DNA of 64,000 nucleotides from Pratylenchus scribneri (lineage: Eukaryota; Nematoda; Chromadorea; Rhabditida; Pratylenchidae): the NCBI GenBank assembly GCA_030063045.1, contig JAQSEB010000068.1, forward strand, positions 372,001-436,000. Direction: 5' to 3'. Positions 24,501 through 34,800 of this stretch are shown here, piece after piece. The first letter of the stretch is position 1. The number at the start of each line of letters is the position of its first letter. The notes beneath the pieces were generated by a model. That model was not told the DNA's origin and ran no database searches. It was given only the letters and a program-made list of their open reading frames with translations. The translations under genes and the position numbers were made by a program.

Positions 24501-25042
24501 ATTTTTCTTCCTCCGAAATTTCGAATCGAAAAATTTTGGATCCACTGAAATTTCGAATTTCAAAAATTTAGAACCCATCGAAATTTCGATTTCGGAACAT
24601 TTTTGACCTTCAGAAATTGAATTTTTGATTTTTGAAAAATTTTCGATTCTCTTAAATTTCGTTCGAAAAGTTTTTGACGCTCCAAAATTTCAATTCTGGA
24701 TAATTTTTGAAAAATCCATGCCGTCACTTCTAAATATGTTTATATTAGCATAGCATTGATATTCGAAAATATAAAAAAATCCATTTTTATAATTTTTTTT
24801 GAAATATTTTTAAAAACAGATTCACCATGCGGTTTCATGATTGAAATTCCTTGATGAATAAATTTTTGATGGCAATTTACCAATGCTCCAATTGCATCCA
24901 CCGAGATTTCATTGGCATTTACGAATGGAAATACTAATTAAAATATTTTTAAAAATTTTAATGATTTAAAATTATTACTTGTAAATGTACAAATTATCAT
25001 CAAGAAAAATTGATAGTAAAATTTTTTGGTGAATTTAGCCAT
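21549..25042 (-). CDS. Secreted histidine-phosphatase-like protein with a novel N-terminal half, 3' end apparently missing
   Basis: Exons 25042-24979, 24933-24826, 24182-24112, 23869-23603, 22951-22542, 21986-21863 and 21737-21549 all join in phase. The N-terminus MAKFTKKFYYQFFLMIICTF is a signal peptide, cleaved probably after FVNA. About 190 residues of unrecognised, mostly helical sequence follow, including a hydrophobic stretch (YSLALAVKYLYFLIAAELAN). A histidine phosphatase (phosphoglycerate-mutase-like, UBASH3/ecdysteroid-phosphatase type) domain comes next. It has VLWVVRHAHRLD, with the usual RHG changed to RHA, then NSPLSPRGRQQAELLG and ASPLERTVETAHGLL with the second active-site Arg. 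The last exon ends at a possible donor at 21548. The exon carrying the second catalytic His is not visible; AT repeats occupy that place. It may be truncated, or the end may lie elsewhere. Confidence 0.7.
23045..23290. repeat. Foldback element in an intron
   Basis: Left arm ATATCATCGAGACGCGTC near 23101 against right arm CATTCGATGCATCTCGATGG near 23223. The outer parts GAAACCGGTTTTAGACC and CAAGCCGATTTCTGATTTA are diverged inverses. It lies in the 23602-22952 intron of the phosphatase-like gene. Confidence 0.65.
24382..24735. mobile_element. Small hAT-like element filled with TTTCGAAATTTCG repeats
   Basis: The left end is CAGGGATGGCATCTATTTCC at 24382. The right end has ATCCATGCCGTCACT, a partial inverse. 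The interior is made of GAAATTTCGATTTC words in both orientations. The flanks TTTGGAAT and TTCTAAAT could be a diverged 8-bp duplication. Design and terminal CAGGG match the elements at 161 and 49462. It lies in an intron of the phosphatase-like gene. Confidence 0.45.
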
Positions 25043-25774
25043 TGGAATATTTTCTGAATTTTTTCGAATGAAATATTTTTTAATTTTAATGTAATTTTTA
25101 AACAAATTTTATTTTATGTATAATGGTCGAATTTTGTGGTTTATAATAATTTTATTTATTCAAACAATTTCCCTTCACTTTTTGGATGAAGGAAAATTGG
25201 GCATTTTGCGCATTATTCTTTCCCATTTTGCCGGAACCCCCTGTTGTTTTGCCTTTTCAAAAATTAAGCGAAACGGTTACGGATGATCAAGATGATCCGA
25301 AATTGTATTCATGGGTGATTTAAGGAAGGAAGGAATTGAGGCAGGAAGGGGATGAATGTAAGTGCATTTTTTCCTTAACGCATGATTTATTTTTTTATTT
25401 TAGAAAATATTAAAATTTATTTATTTTTAAAATAAATTATTGAAATAATATTTTACATAAATATGTAAAGGTTAAAAATAAATAAAATAATCTGATAAAT
25501 TTTTAATTGTTCGTTGTCAAATTTGCGAAATTCATTGTTGCTGCAATTAAACATAGAAAACTTCGTTCGACATTTTCTAAAAGAAAATTATATTAGTAAA
25601 TCGAAATTTATTTAAACAGAATTTTTAATATATTTAATCACTTTGCTAATTAACTAAATTCGATTATTTCAAAATATTCAGAATAATTTTTGGGGCTAAT
25701 TCCTCTAATATAAGAGATCAGGATATCAATGAAAACCCGGTTATTTTGATACATTTTTTCAGGGATGGTATTAT
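25043..25774. other. Intergenic, nothing recognised
   Basis: AT-rich, with one less AT-rich patch at 25180-25380. A short minus-strand frame (MYQNNRVFIDILISYIRG, about 25760-25700) has no splice partners that I can find. This region should hold the promoter of the phosphatase-like gene. Confidence 0.4.
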
Positions 25775-26510
25775 TTATTTATTATATTTATAATTTACTT
25801 TAGAATTCATTTCCTCATATGGCTCCATATCAATTTGAGGATTGGGAAGTTTGGAGAGTTCAGACAATCCGAATCTATTATAAATTGCTTGACTGGAAAA
25901 GCACGCTCCAAAGAATAAAAGAGGCTATAATTATTAAATTTAGTATTGAAATATTAATATAATATTAAACATACGATCATACTGAAGGCGAAAATTTTAT
26001 AACCAATTCCGGGACCATAAGAAAGAGCATAGGCGAAAAAATACAGGTAATAATAGATTGAAAAGAATAGATAAAATGTGCAAAACCAACAATAAACATG
26101 GTTTCCCTGTTAAAAAAATTATTGATTTTTTTAAATTTAATCATTGAGCAATTTTTTAAAAAGAATAGAAAAAATTATTTTATTACTTACAATTATTTGA
26201 ACTTGCAATCCAGTCTTATGGAATTGGTCAAGAAAGAAAATCCACAAAATGGTAAAGAATAGCGTAAAAATAATAAAAACGTGAAGATAACTTTAAAATT
26301 GAATTAATTAATGTTTTAATAAATCTACATGAACTTTAATAAAAATTTTATAAAGAAAATTTTTCAAATTTATAAAAAATGGAAAAATTTTTCTATTCTA
26401 GCAATTTATTTTTTTATTGTCTTTTCTATGGCTTACTTCCATTCCTGTGTTCCCTCTGACCAGAGCAGGACAATGGCCAATTGGCATAGGAAAATTATTA
26501 GCCATAAAAT
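25775..26510 (-). CDS. Four-transmembrane (MARVEL-like) protein, first exon not found
   Basis: Exons 26510-26437, 26290-26191, 26106-25975 and 25924-25775 join in phase. They encode four hydrophobic segments: LWLIIFLCQLAIVLLW, YLHVFIIFTLFFTILWIFFL, YLFFSIYYYLYFFAYALSYG and FAFSMIPLLFFGACF. Short loops separate them and a charged cytoplasmic tail (MEPYEEMNSK) follows. The four-TM layout with short loops and a Tyr-rich third helix fits MARVEL-domain proteins, which act in membrane apposition and vesicle traffic. No single motif proves the family. The initiator exon upstream of 26510 is missing from my model, so the N-terminus is incomplete. Other four-TM nematode families are an alternative. 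Confidence 0.6.
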
Positions 26511-26624
26511 CTATAGAAAAATTATTCGAATTTTAAAAAAAATTTATTTATTTTAGTTATTTTCTATTTTAATTAAAGGATAAAGCACATTTTCATTTGT
26601 ACTACAATAAAAAGATAAAAAAAT

Positions 26625-27000
26625 ACCGTGCTATGTCGATTCCTCAAAAGTGCAAATGTGGGCTATTTCGACTTCTAATAAATCAGAAACCGATTTTATA
26701 CCTCGCAAACCTTATAACATTTGTAGATTTCATCGAGACGCATCGATCGGTATATAATTTTTCATGGTTTGGTCAAAATAAAAAAGTTTAAAACCAAAAC
26801 CTAAAATATGGGTTTAAAAGGTTTAACTCTTTAATTTTGTGCCAAACCATAAAAAATTATATACCATTCGATGCATCTCGATGAGATTTACAAAATGGTA
26901 TAAGATTTAGAGGGTATTATAAAATCAATTTTGATTTAATTTAAAATCGAAATCGCCCAGATTTTCACTATTGAGGAATCGCACATATTTGCACGGCCCT
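26625..27000. repeat. Foldback element
   Basis: TGTCGATTCCTCAAAAGTGC at 26635 is inverted, with changes, at 26965-26990 (ACTATTGAGGAATCGCACA). The core has CATCGAGACGCATCGATCGG near 26731 and CATTCGATGCATCTCGATGA near 26866. It belongs to the same family as the elements at 14275, 15886 and 23045. Confidence 0.7.
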
Positions 27001-27004
27001 TTGC

Positions 27005-27424
27005 CTATTGAGGAATTAACCCCGTACGAGAAATACTAATTATAAACATCAAATTTGCCTTCTGCAAATCTTGTAAGGGATATTGTTTGGCATTTTTCAT
27101 GTTCAATTTGCCTAAAAATTCAATATTTGATGTGAGAATTTAAACATCCCAAATCCATGTTCATACACATGTTTGGCAGTGCCATTGCCACATTCCAGTC
27201 TTGCCACTGTAAATTTGTAACCATTTTATGTAATAAGCAAGTGTGTCCCGAAGCCACATTAGGCGATGCCATTCCGGTCGGCTCAATGGCCTTTCCTTGG
27301 CCAATTCATCCAATTGAATCAATTCCTTTTCCGCTTCACCTCCTTCCGCCAAAAATTCACCATTATTAAGGTAAAATGCATAGGAGCGATTTAAATCAAA
27401 AAAAGTTGCATGACACAGAAACAT
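27005..27424 (-). CDS. Hypothetical two-exon gene
   Basis: An ATG at 27424 opens a frame with acidic and Trp-rich content (EEGEAEKE-like stretch, RPEWHRLMWLRDTLAYYIKW). A possible donor at 27168 and an acceptor at 27112 join in phase to a second exon ending at TAG 27005, giving 120 residues. No signal peptide or known domain is visible. It could instead be upstream exons of the MARVEL-like gene. Coding potential is moderate. Confidence 0.4.
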
Positions 27425-28186
27425 TTTTTAGCTAAATCTAAATCATTTCGAATTTTAAAATGGAGAGAAGAAAGTTGGAAAGCGGCTAGGATATTTTATT
27501 TAGGCATCAATTTTGAAAAAAATCATTGTTTAGTTATTTCTATGAGTGATATTATAATTTCTATTGTAAATTACCCATAAAATCATTGAAATTTTTCTGG
27601 GATCGTAACTTGGACTTTAGGCTAGTTTTAGGATTTATTAGGCAGGATTCCCACAGAGCAGCAGCTCTGCTGCTATTTTTTGAATAAATTAAAAGCGAAC
27701 AACGAAGAAAATCGCCACATTTTCTTTCTTCCATCAGAAAATGCTGCAATTTCCTATAAGAATTATTTGGATGCATACCCTATCTATTCATTTACATTTG
27801 AGGCAATCAGACAAAGGACAAAAATGTGGACGACGACATCCTTTGCTTATTTCTATCGATCCAATAAGAATGTTTAGAATCGTGGAGCTAAAATGACCTA
27901 ATTTAGGAAATATATAATCCCTATCAATTATAAAAATTTGAATCCCTTTCTGTTACTTATTGAAATGAGAAAGTGAAATACTTTTTTACCGAAAATATAT
28001 TTTTTTAAAAGATCATAACCCCACATTGAAATTAGATAAGATAATGGTAATGGGTATTCGAATGGTGAATGCGTCTGTCTATATCTACATAAAAAATTAA
28101 AAAAATTTCGCGCACTAATATTAATTAAAATATAATTATAAAGATTATTCTATAGAATTAAATTTTAAATAATTCACTCATCAAAA
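27425..28186. other. Mostly empty; one ambiguous plus-strand ORF
   Basis: A 65-codon frame at 27680-27877 has protein-like composition (AAISYKNYLDAYPIYSFTFE). It has no identifiable splice partners or family, so I leave it uncalled. The rest is AT-rich, with likely promoter sequence for the cysteine-rich gene just before 28187. Confidence 0.35.
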
Positions 28187-29175
28187 ATGCACTGTTCAGC
28201 AACATTTAATATTCTGATCATTTTTGCTTTGATTATAAAGAAGCCATTAGTAAGTGAATAAATATTAATTTATTCCAAAAAAATTATATTGACTCAATAA
28301 AATTTTTTCAAAATATATTTACTCATTTCAATTTTAAATAATTTTATTAAATTTTATTTAAGATTTTTTCGTTCTCAATTCACCATTCATCTGCTGGCCA
28401 AGAACAATGCACCAATATTTTGGGCGGCATTTGTGTGTCCGGCTCACAATGTGCCACAATGAATGGCACTACCGTCTATCAGCTTTGTCATTCAGGTGAA
28501 AATTAATTCTATTTAGATAATAATTTATTTCCGTCAATTTTTTCCTAATGGACTAAAAAAATACCAAAATACCAAAATTTAAAAATTATTATATTTTTAT
28601 TGTAATTTTAAGAGGATACTCAAAATCTGCTGTTGGAACGAATATCTCAAAAGAATCTTAAACTACTTATTATAATAAAACTTTATAAATTTTGATATCA
28701 AAATTATTAATTTTATTGGCCAAAAGTTACTAAAGGATTAATTTTAATTGGACAAAAAAATAATGGCGAAAATATGAAAAAACTAAATTACTAAATTTAA
28801 AATATTTTAGCAGTTTTTTGGTCATAATTTTAGGCATTTTATATTACATCCTTAATTTTTTTATTTAATTTATTCCAATTAGTTAAACAATGAAATAGTT
28901 TCAAATTTGGCTAAATTTGAAAATATTATTCACCGGAAAAATTCAATTTGATTGACAAAATTCGATTTTGCAAATTTATTTAGACTTGCTACTTCAAGCA
29001 TTTATAATATTTATTTATAACATTATTAAGTTGTTGCCTTGCCCGGAACACACATGAATGCATTAAATTGAAGGGTGTTTGCATGTTTGTACTGGAAGAG
29101 AAATCCGTGGCATGCGACTCAACAAAATCACAATTTCTTGATGGCGTTTGTGGGGAACAAAATGCGGCAAAGTAG
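28187..29175 (+). CDS. Small secreted cysteine-rich protein
   Basis: Exon 1 (28187-28249) encodes MHCSATFNILIIFALIIKKP, a signal peptide, ending at a strong GTAAGT donor. Exon 2 (28363-28495) joins in phase and encodes EQCTNILGGICVSGSQCATM and LCHS. A third exon (about 29031-29175) has CIKLKGVCMFVLEEKSVACD and DGVCGEQNAAK before TAG. Its phase does not match exon 2 directly, so a small exon between them may be missing. The evenly spaced cysteines suggest a disulphide-rich secreted peptide. In a plant parasite this is a candidate gland protein, which is inference. Minus-strand ORFs here are shadows. Confidence 0.6.
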
Positions 29176-29473
29176 GCCAAACTTTTTTAAATATTTTTTA
29201 ATTAAAATTGATTTTTTAATTTTATTAAATTTTCAAATAAAAATTTTGAATTATTGGAATGCAAATTGACAAATTTACTTGAAAAATCGACACCATAAAA
29301 AAGGTAAATCACCCAGGGTTGTCGACATCAGACATTAATAGGGGCGGATTTATATTGATATAGAATTCCGAAATATGGGCATAAAATATTGACATAAAAT
29401 TGTTATATAGGCAAAATATATGAATTATTGATGAAAATTTTTTAAAAAATCACTATATTTTATCAAAAATTTC

Positions 29474-31370
29474 AAACCAGTGGGGCAGAGCCCCACTGGT
29501 TTAAGGCATGCTTCCGTTGCGAAAAAAGCGCGGGGCGCTTTAAGGTACCCCAGTAGGTTTTTATTCAAGTTTTAGACGGCTCGCTCCGCTCGCCTGGTAT
29601 TTTTTTGATTTTTTAAACCGGTTTACGCTTATATCTCGAAACCGGTTTGGTTTCACAACTCGCGCAAAATACCATTGGATCCGTCTCGTCGAGCTCTACA
29701 AATTTGCTTTTTACAGCGCAGCTCTATCTCAACTTACAAAAAAGTTATTATGGAATTTCTGACTCGCGCACCCTGGCTGGCAATTTTTGAAGATTTTTTT
29801 CGGCACTTAGACTTCGTGACAGACCCCCCAACCTATATATCATTTTGTAGCTAACATTCTAACTTAGGTATCGAACCGTGCCGATTTTTGATTTAGGTCC
29901 TTGATAAAAAATTTTGCCTGGACAAACCGGTTTTTAAACCGGTTTCGGCCCAAACCCAAACCCCTATCAAAAAACGCGTATTTTTCCTGGATGCGCATCA
30001 AAAAGTTACCCCTAGGATGTGCAAGTCCCAAATCGAAAAAATCCCTAGAAAAAAAGTTCCAAGTTTTTGAATGCAAATGTCGAAAGCATCTTTATATTAT
30101 ATAAAAATAAACCAGTGGGGCAGAGCCCCACTGTTTTAAGGCATGCTTCCGTTGCGAAAAAAGCGCGGGGCGCTTTAAGGTGCCCCAGTAGGTTTTTTAT
30201 TCAAGTTTTGGACGACTCGCTTCGCTCGCCTGGTATTTTTGAATTTTTAAACCGGTTTAAGCTTATATTTCGAAACCGGTTTAATATTAGAACTCTCACA
30301 ATAGCCCATTTTATGCGTCTCGTCAAGCTCTACAACTTTGCTTTTTATTGCGCAGCACTATCTCAACTCTCAAAAAAGTTATAAGGGAATTTCCGACTCG
30401 CGCACCCGACTTGGCCACACGTTGCCATTTTTCCAGCCTCCCCTGGCCATGGTAGACCCCCAGACCCATATATCAAAATGTAGCTACCACTGTCTAGATT
30501 TATCTTCACCGAGCCGATTTTTGATTTTGGCCTTTAAAAAAAAGTTTTACCTGGACAAACCGGTTTTTAAACCGGTTTCGGCCCAAACCCAAACCCCTAT
30601 CAAAAAACGCATATTTTTCCTGGATGCGCACTGAAAAGTTACCCCTAGGATGTGCAAGTCCCAAATCGAAAAAAACCCTTTAAAAAAAGTTCCAAGTTTT
30701 TGAATGAAAAATGTAAAACGGATTATATATTATATAAAACCAGTGGGGCAGAGCCCCACTGGTTTAAAGCATGCTTCCGTATCGGAAAAAGCGCGGGGCG
30801 CTTTAAGTTACCCCAGTAGGTTTTTTATTCAAGTTTTAGACGGATCGCTTCGCTCGCCTTGTATTTTTCAATTTTTTAAACCGGTTTAAGCTTATATCTC
30901 GAAACCGGTTTGGTTTGGCAACTCGCGCAATATACCATTGGATTCGTCTTGTCGAGCTCTATAACTTTGCTCTTTACCGCGCACTTCTATCTCAACTCGC
31001 AAAAAAGTTATAATGAAATTTCAAAAATTTTCAAAAAATGGACCCCCTATCGTCAATTTTTTGGCCTTCCCTGTCCACCGTAGACCCCCCAACCTATATA
31101 TCAAAAGATAGCCCTGACTCAGGAGACGGGTCGCATTAAACATTTATTTCAATATAGGTTCAAGGAAAAAATTTTTACCTGGGCAAACCGGTTTTTAAAC
31201 CGGTTTCGGCCCAAACCCAAACCCCTTTCAAAAAACGCGTATTTTTTCTGGATGCGCACTGAAAAGTTACCCTTAGGATGTGCAACTCCTAAAAGCTAAA
31301 AATCCCTAGAAATGCTCAAATTTGATTTAATGTGAAAAATGTAAAACGGATTATATATTATATAAAATAA
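29474..31370. repeat. Three tandem copies of a 630-bp complex repeat
   Basis: Copies begin at about 29474, 30109 and 30735, each with the hairpin ACCAGTGGGGCAGAGCCCCA, then a GCGCGGGGCGCTTTAAGG segment. Next come two AAACCGGTTT stretches, a GTCTCGTCGAGCTCTA motif and the block CGGCCCAAACCCAAACCCC. Divergence between copies is visible but low. Short ORFs inside are not conserved as proteins between copies, so I do not call a gene. Relatives of the AAACCGGTTT part lie at 20.4-20.8 kb. Confidence 0.9.
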
Positions 31371-31857
31371 AAAAAAAATATTTTTCAATATCCTCAATCA
31401 AAAATTATTCATATTTCAAAGCTTTTTATTCAAAAATTTCAAAATCCATTTCCTAAAAATTTTTACACACATCAATAATTTTTTTAAAAATTTTCCAAAA
31501 TAAATTTTTCAATAATTATTTTCAAAAAATCGCAAAATGAACTTTCCTTAAATTTTTTAAGAAATTATCAAATTTTTTCGATTTTTTTTCAAAAAATTTC
31601 AATTTTTTTCTAAAATCTTCAAAATATTGACAAAAATGGCCAAAAATTGTCAAAAAATGCCGAAATATTGATATCAATATTGACGGCCAAAAAATGGCAA
31701 AATATTGATGAATATTGACATAAAAGTTCATGCAAATCAATTAAAACTTTGATAAAAACATGTTTTATGTATGTTTAAAGCTATTTTAAATTCGCAAGAA
31801 AATATTGATATCAATAAAAATCCGTTCCCTAGACATTAAAAATAGAGTTTTTGAATA
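31371..31857. other. Low-complexity A/T region with TCAAAAATTT words
   Basis: The stretch is dominated by repeated TTTTTCAAAAAATTTC and AATATTGACAAAAATGGC words. No gene is supported; the minus-strand frame at 31522-31740 is repeat-derived. Confidence 0.5.
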
Positions 31858-34800
31858 TTGATCTCAAAATATTTTCCTCAAAGTCCATTCTTAGATGTCC
31901 CTCGAAAATCAGCATACAAGCCATTTTTGTGTCTACCTTACATCACCAGAAGCATTCCATTCGTCGAAAATAATATTCCCCAATTCATCCATGGAATTAA
32001 AATGTTATCCAAAATTGATCACCAACTTAATCCAATCTACTATAGAGATTTAATATTAAATTCTATTAGGCAGATAAAAGCGTCCACCCAGTTGATAGAA
32101 ATTTCAAGAATCAAAATGGCTCTAAAAATTTAAAAAAAAAAACATTAATTTGATTTTTCAAATTATTTTTTAGATGCTGCATTCCGAAATTGCCTTCGCC
32201 AACGGATGTGATCATTGATTTTGACAAAACTCTCGTTTGGAAAATTCTTTCCCTCTTTTTTGGCCTCACTTTTTTTGGCTATTTTGTTTATATCAAGAGG
32301 GAAGCAATTTGCCAGCTAGTTGGAGTAAATTTTTTAATTAATAAAAAATAAATTTTTCATAAATTATAGGTAATAACAAAAAATAAATTAGCCACTTGAC
32401 TTTGAATATTTATAAAAATTCATTTTTTCCCATTTTAGCAACAAGCAAATATTAATTCAAATGGCGGGACCTTTCAAAACATAAATACACATGAAGAAGT
32501 TACCCATGTTACTGCTGCTGCTCCAAATGCTGCCATTGCTGAAGAGTCAAACGGTTTCCAAGTATATATAAATTTTTTAATTCATAGTCATATGGACGCG
32601 AAAATTTATCATGCTTTAGAATTGCATTATTCATTAAATTTAATATTAAATTTTTATGCCTATTGAAAGATCCAAAAGACAAAAACAATGGGGATAGGCT
32701 TAAAATCCACACAATTTTTGCCAAAAAAAACCCAATATAAAACAAATCATTTTATTTATGAAATATATTCCAAGGCAAAAAATTTAATAAAGCAATTTAT
32801 TAGGTTTATTGTACTTGTCACTATCCGAATGGATTTAATAAAATACAATACAGTTTTTTCACAAGCTTTAGCACAAACTAAAGTAAATTTATCTCGATGA
32901 AAATGTTTTTACAAAACACTGATGTAATGATAAATTATTATGATTATTTTGCCAATAAATAATACAACAAAGATGATATCAATTAACTGAAATTTCATAT
33001 AGAAACTTGATTGATGGGAAGAAGGAGGGCCCTTATATACTCGAAAATTGACCTTTACAATAGAATAATAAACTTTACATAACATTTAAACTCAATAACA
33101 ACCTTTTACTTAACATTTAAAATAGGGTAAATAATTAATAATATTTTACTTAACATTTAAAATATGTAAATGGCATTTGAAATTAACCTTTTTAGGAACA
33201 AAACAATTTTAATTAAAAAGGTTAAGACTACAAAGAACTGCCAAGAATTTTAGTCGACAATTTGGCGACACTCCGCCGCGAAATAAAAAATTTCAAATAC
33301 ATCACAAAAACATTTTTCTATTGCCAATTGAAGATAAAAATGAATAAAAAAATTCAAATCAAATCATCAAAACATTTTTTATTATCCATTTTCATTTTTT
33401 CCTCATTGCTTTCGTTTGGCCATTTTCGCGGGAGGGGGCACAATTTCAGGCGGCTGCATACTGTAACCACGAACCGCTGCCATGTCTCGATTGGATTGGA
33501 ACATGAGGTAGTCACTCACACGATGAAGCACGTCAATTTGACTCAGAATGAGAGCTCGGGCCATTGCCGCTGATGGTGGCACGACATTGCCATGGTTAAT
33601 AGGATGATGGCAATAATTGATTGGCATTGGTGGCATTTGTCGAAAAAATCCCATTTGTTGGTTGTGTGATGACGATGAGCCAATTTGCTGATTTGGACGA
33701 GCCTTCTCACTTTCCTTCGAGAACATGTGCATTGGGGCCGTTCTTTTTCGACTGGTGGGATTCGGCACAACATGGTCTTCGGCTTTTGGTTTTTTGGCCA
33801 CGGCATTGATCGACTCCATGATCTTTTCGGCCCTTTCTTTGGCAATTTCTATAGGTTTTTTAAGGACCAATTTCAATTTTTTTGGTTCCTCTGGCTGACC
33901 TGAAGACTCGATTGTTGTCACATTGGTTGGCACATTGGTTGGAGAATTGACTGGTGATGGCGACATCACCGGGACGATAGGAGAAGCTGGATTAGACGAG
34001 GAGGAGGACATATTTTTCGAATTATAAAATAAATTAGGATTTTAAGCCGAAATGATTTTTTGGGCCATTTTCTACTGATATTTATATGGCCAATGCGGAA
34101 GTAAAATTATATTTTTAATGATTGTTTATGGACCAATTTTTATCCAAATTAAATGTTAAAGCCAATTTTTAAGAAATTTATGGCCAAATTAAATGTTAAA
34201 AATTGGCCTCTGCATGAATATGATCATAATTTCGGCCAAATTTTAGCCGAATTAAAGGTTATAGCCAATTTTTAGTCAATCATATGAAAAAATTTCCATC
34301 AAAAAATGACATTTCCTTTTTTTTCTTTTTTGACATTATTAAAAAATCTTTATTTGACATTATTAAAAAATTATTGTGTTGTACTTTGGTAACACCCTCC
34401 CCCGCAAAGAATGTTACGCCAATTTTTTTTTTTTCATAAATGAGTATAAAAGTGAAAATAAAATTTAAGTAATTGGATCCATAATTTTAGGTGCGAATGT
34501 GATTTAGCATAACTTAGATTTCATATTTATCAAATTGGAAACCTTTGTAAATCGAATTTGCATAAATTAATTGCCAAATATTTTTATTGAATTGTGCCAA
34601 TTTGACTATTTATGTCGTTGATCAATTTATTAGTGCAAAATTCAATTTAAAAAACTAAATTTATCCATAATGCAATGTTGGAGAACTTGTTGTTTTTTAC
34701 ATAAAAGTTATGTCGAACAAAAACATAAATAATGAATTTCGGCCAATGTTTAAAAACCAAAATAATTTGTTTATTCCTTTTTCAATAATCGATGATAAAA

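Noticed and set aside
31522..31740. 72-codon minus-strand ORF rich in Phe/Ile
   Set aside because: Low-complexity TCAAAAATTT repeats explain it.
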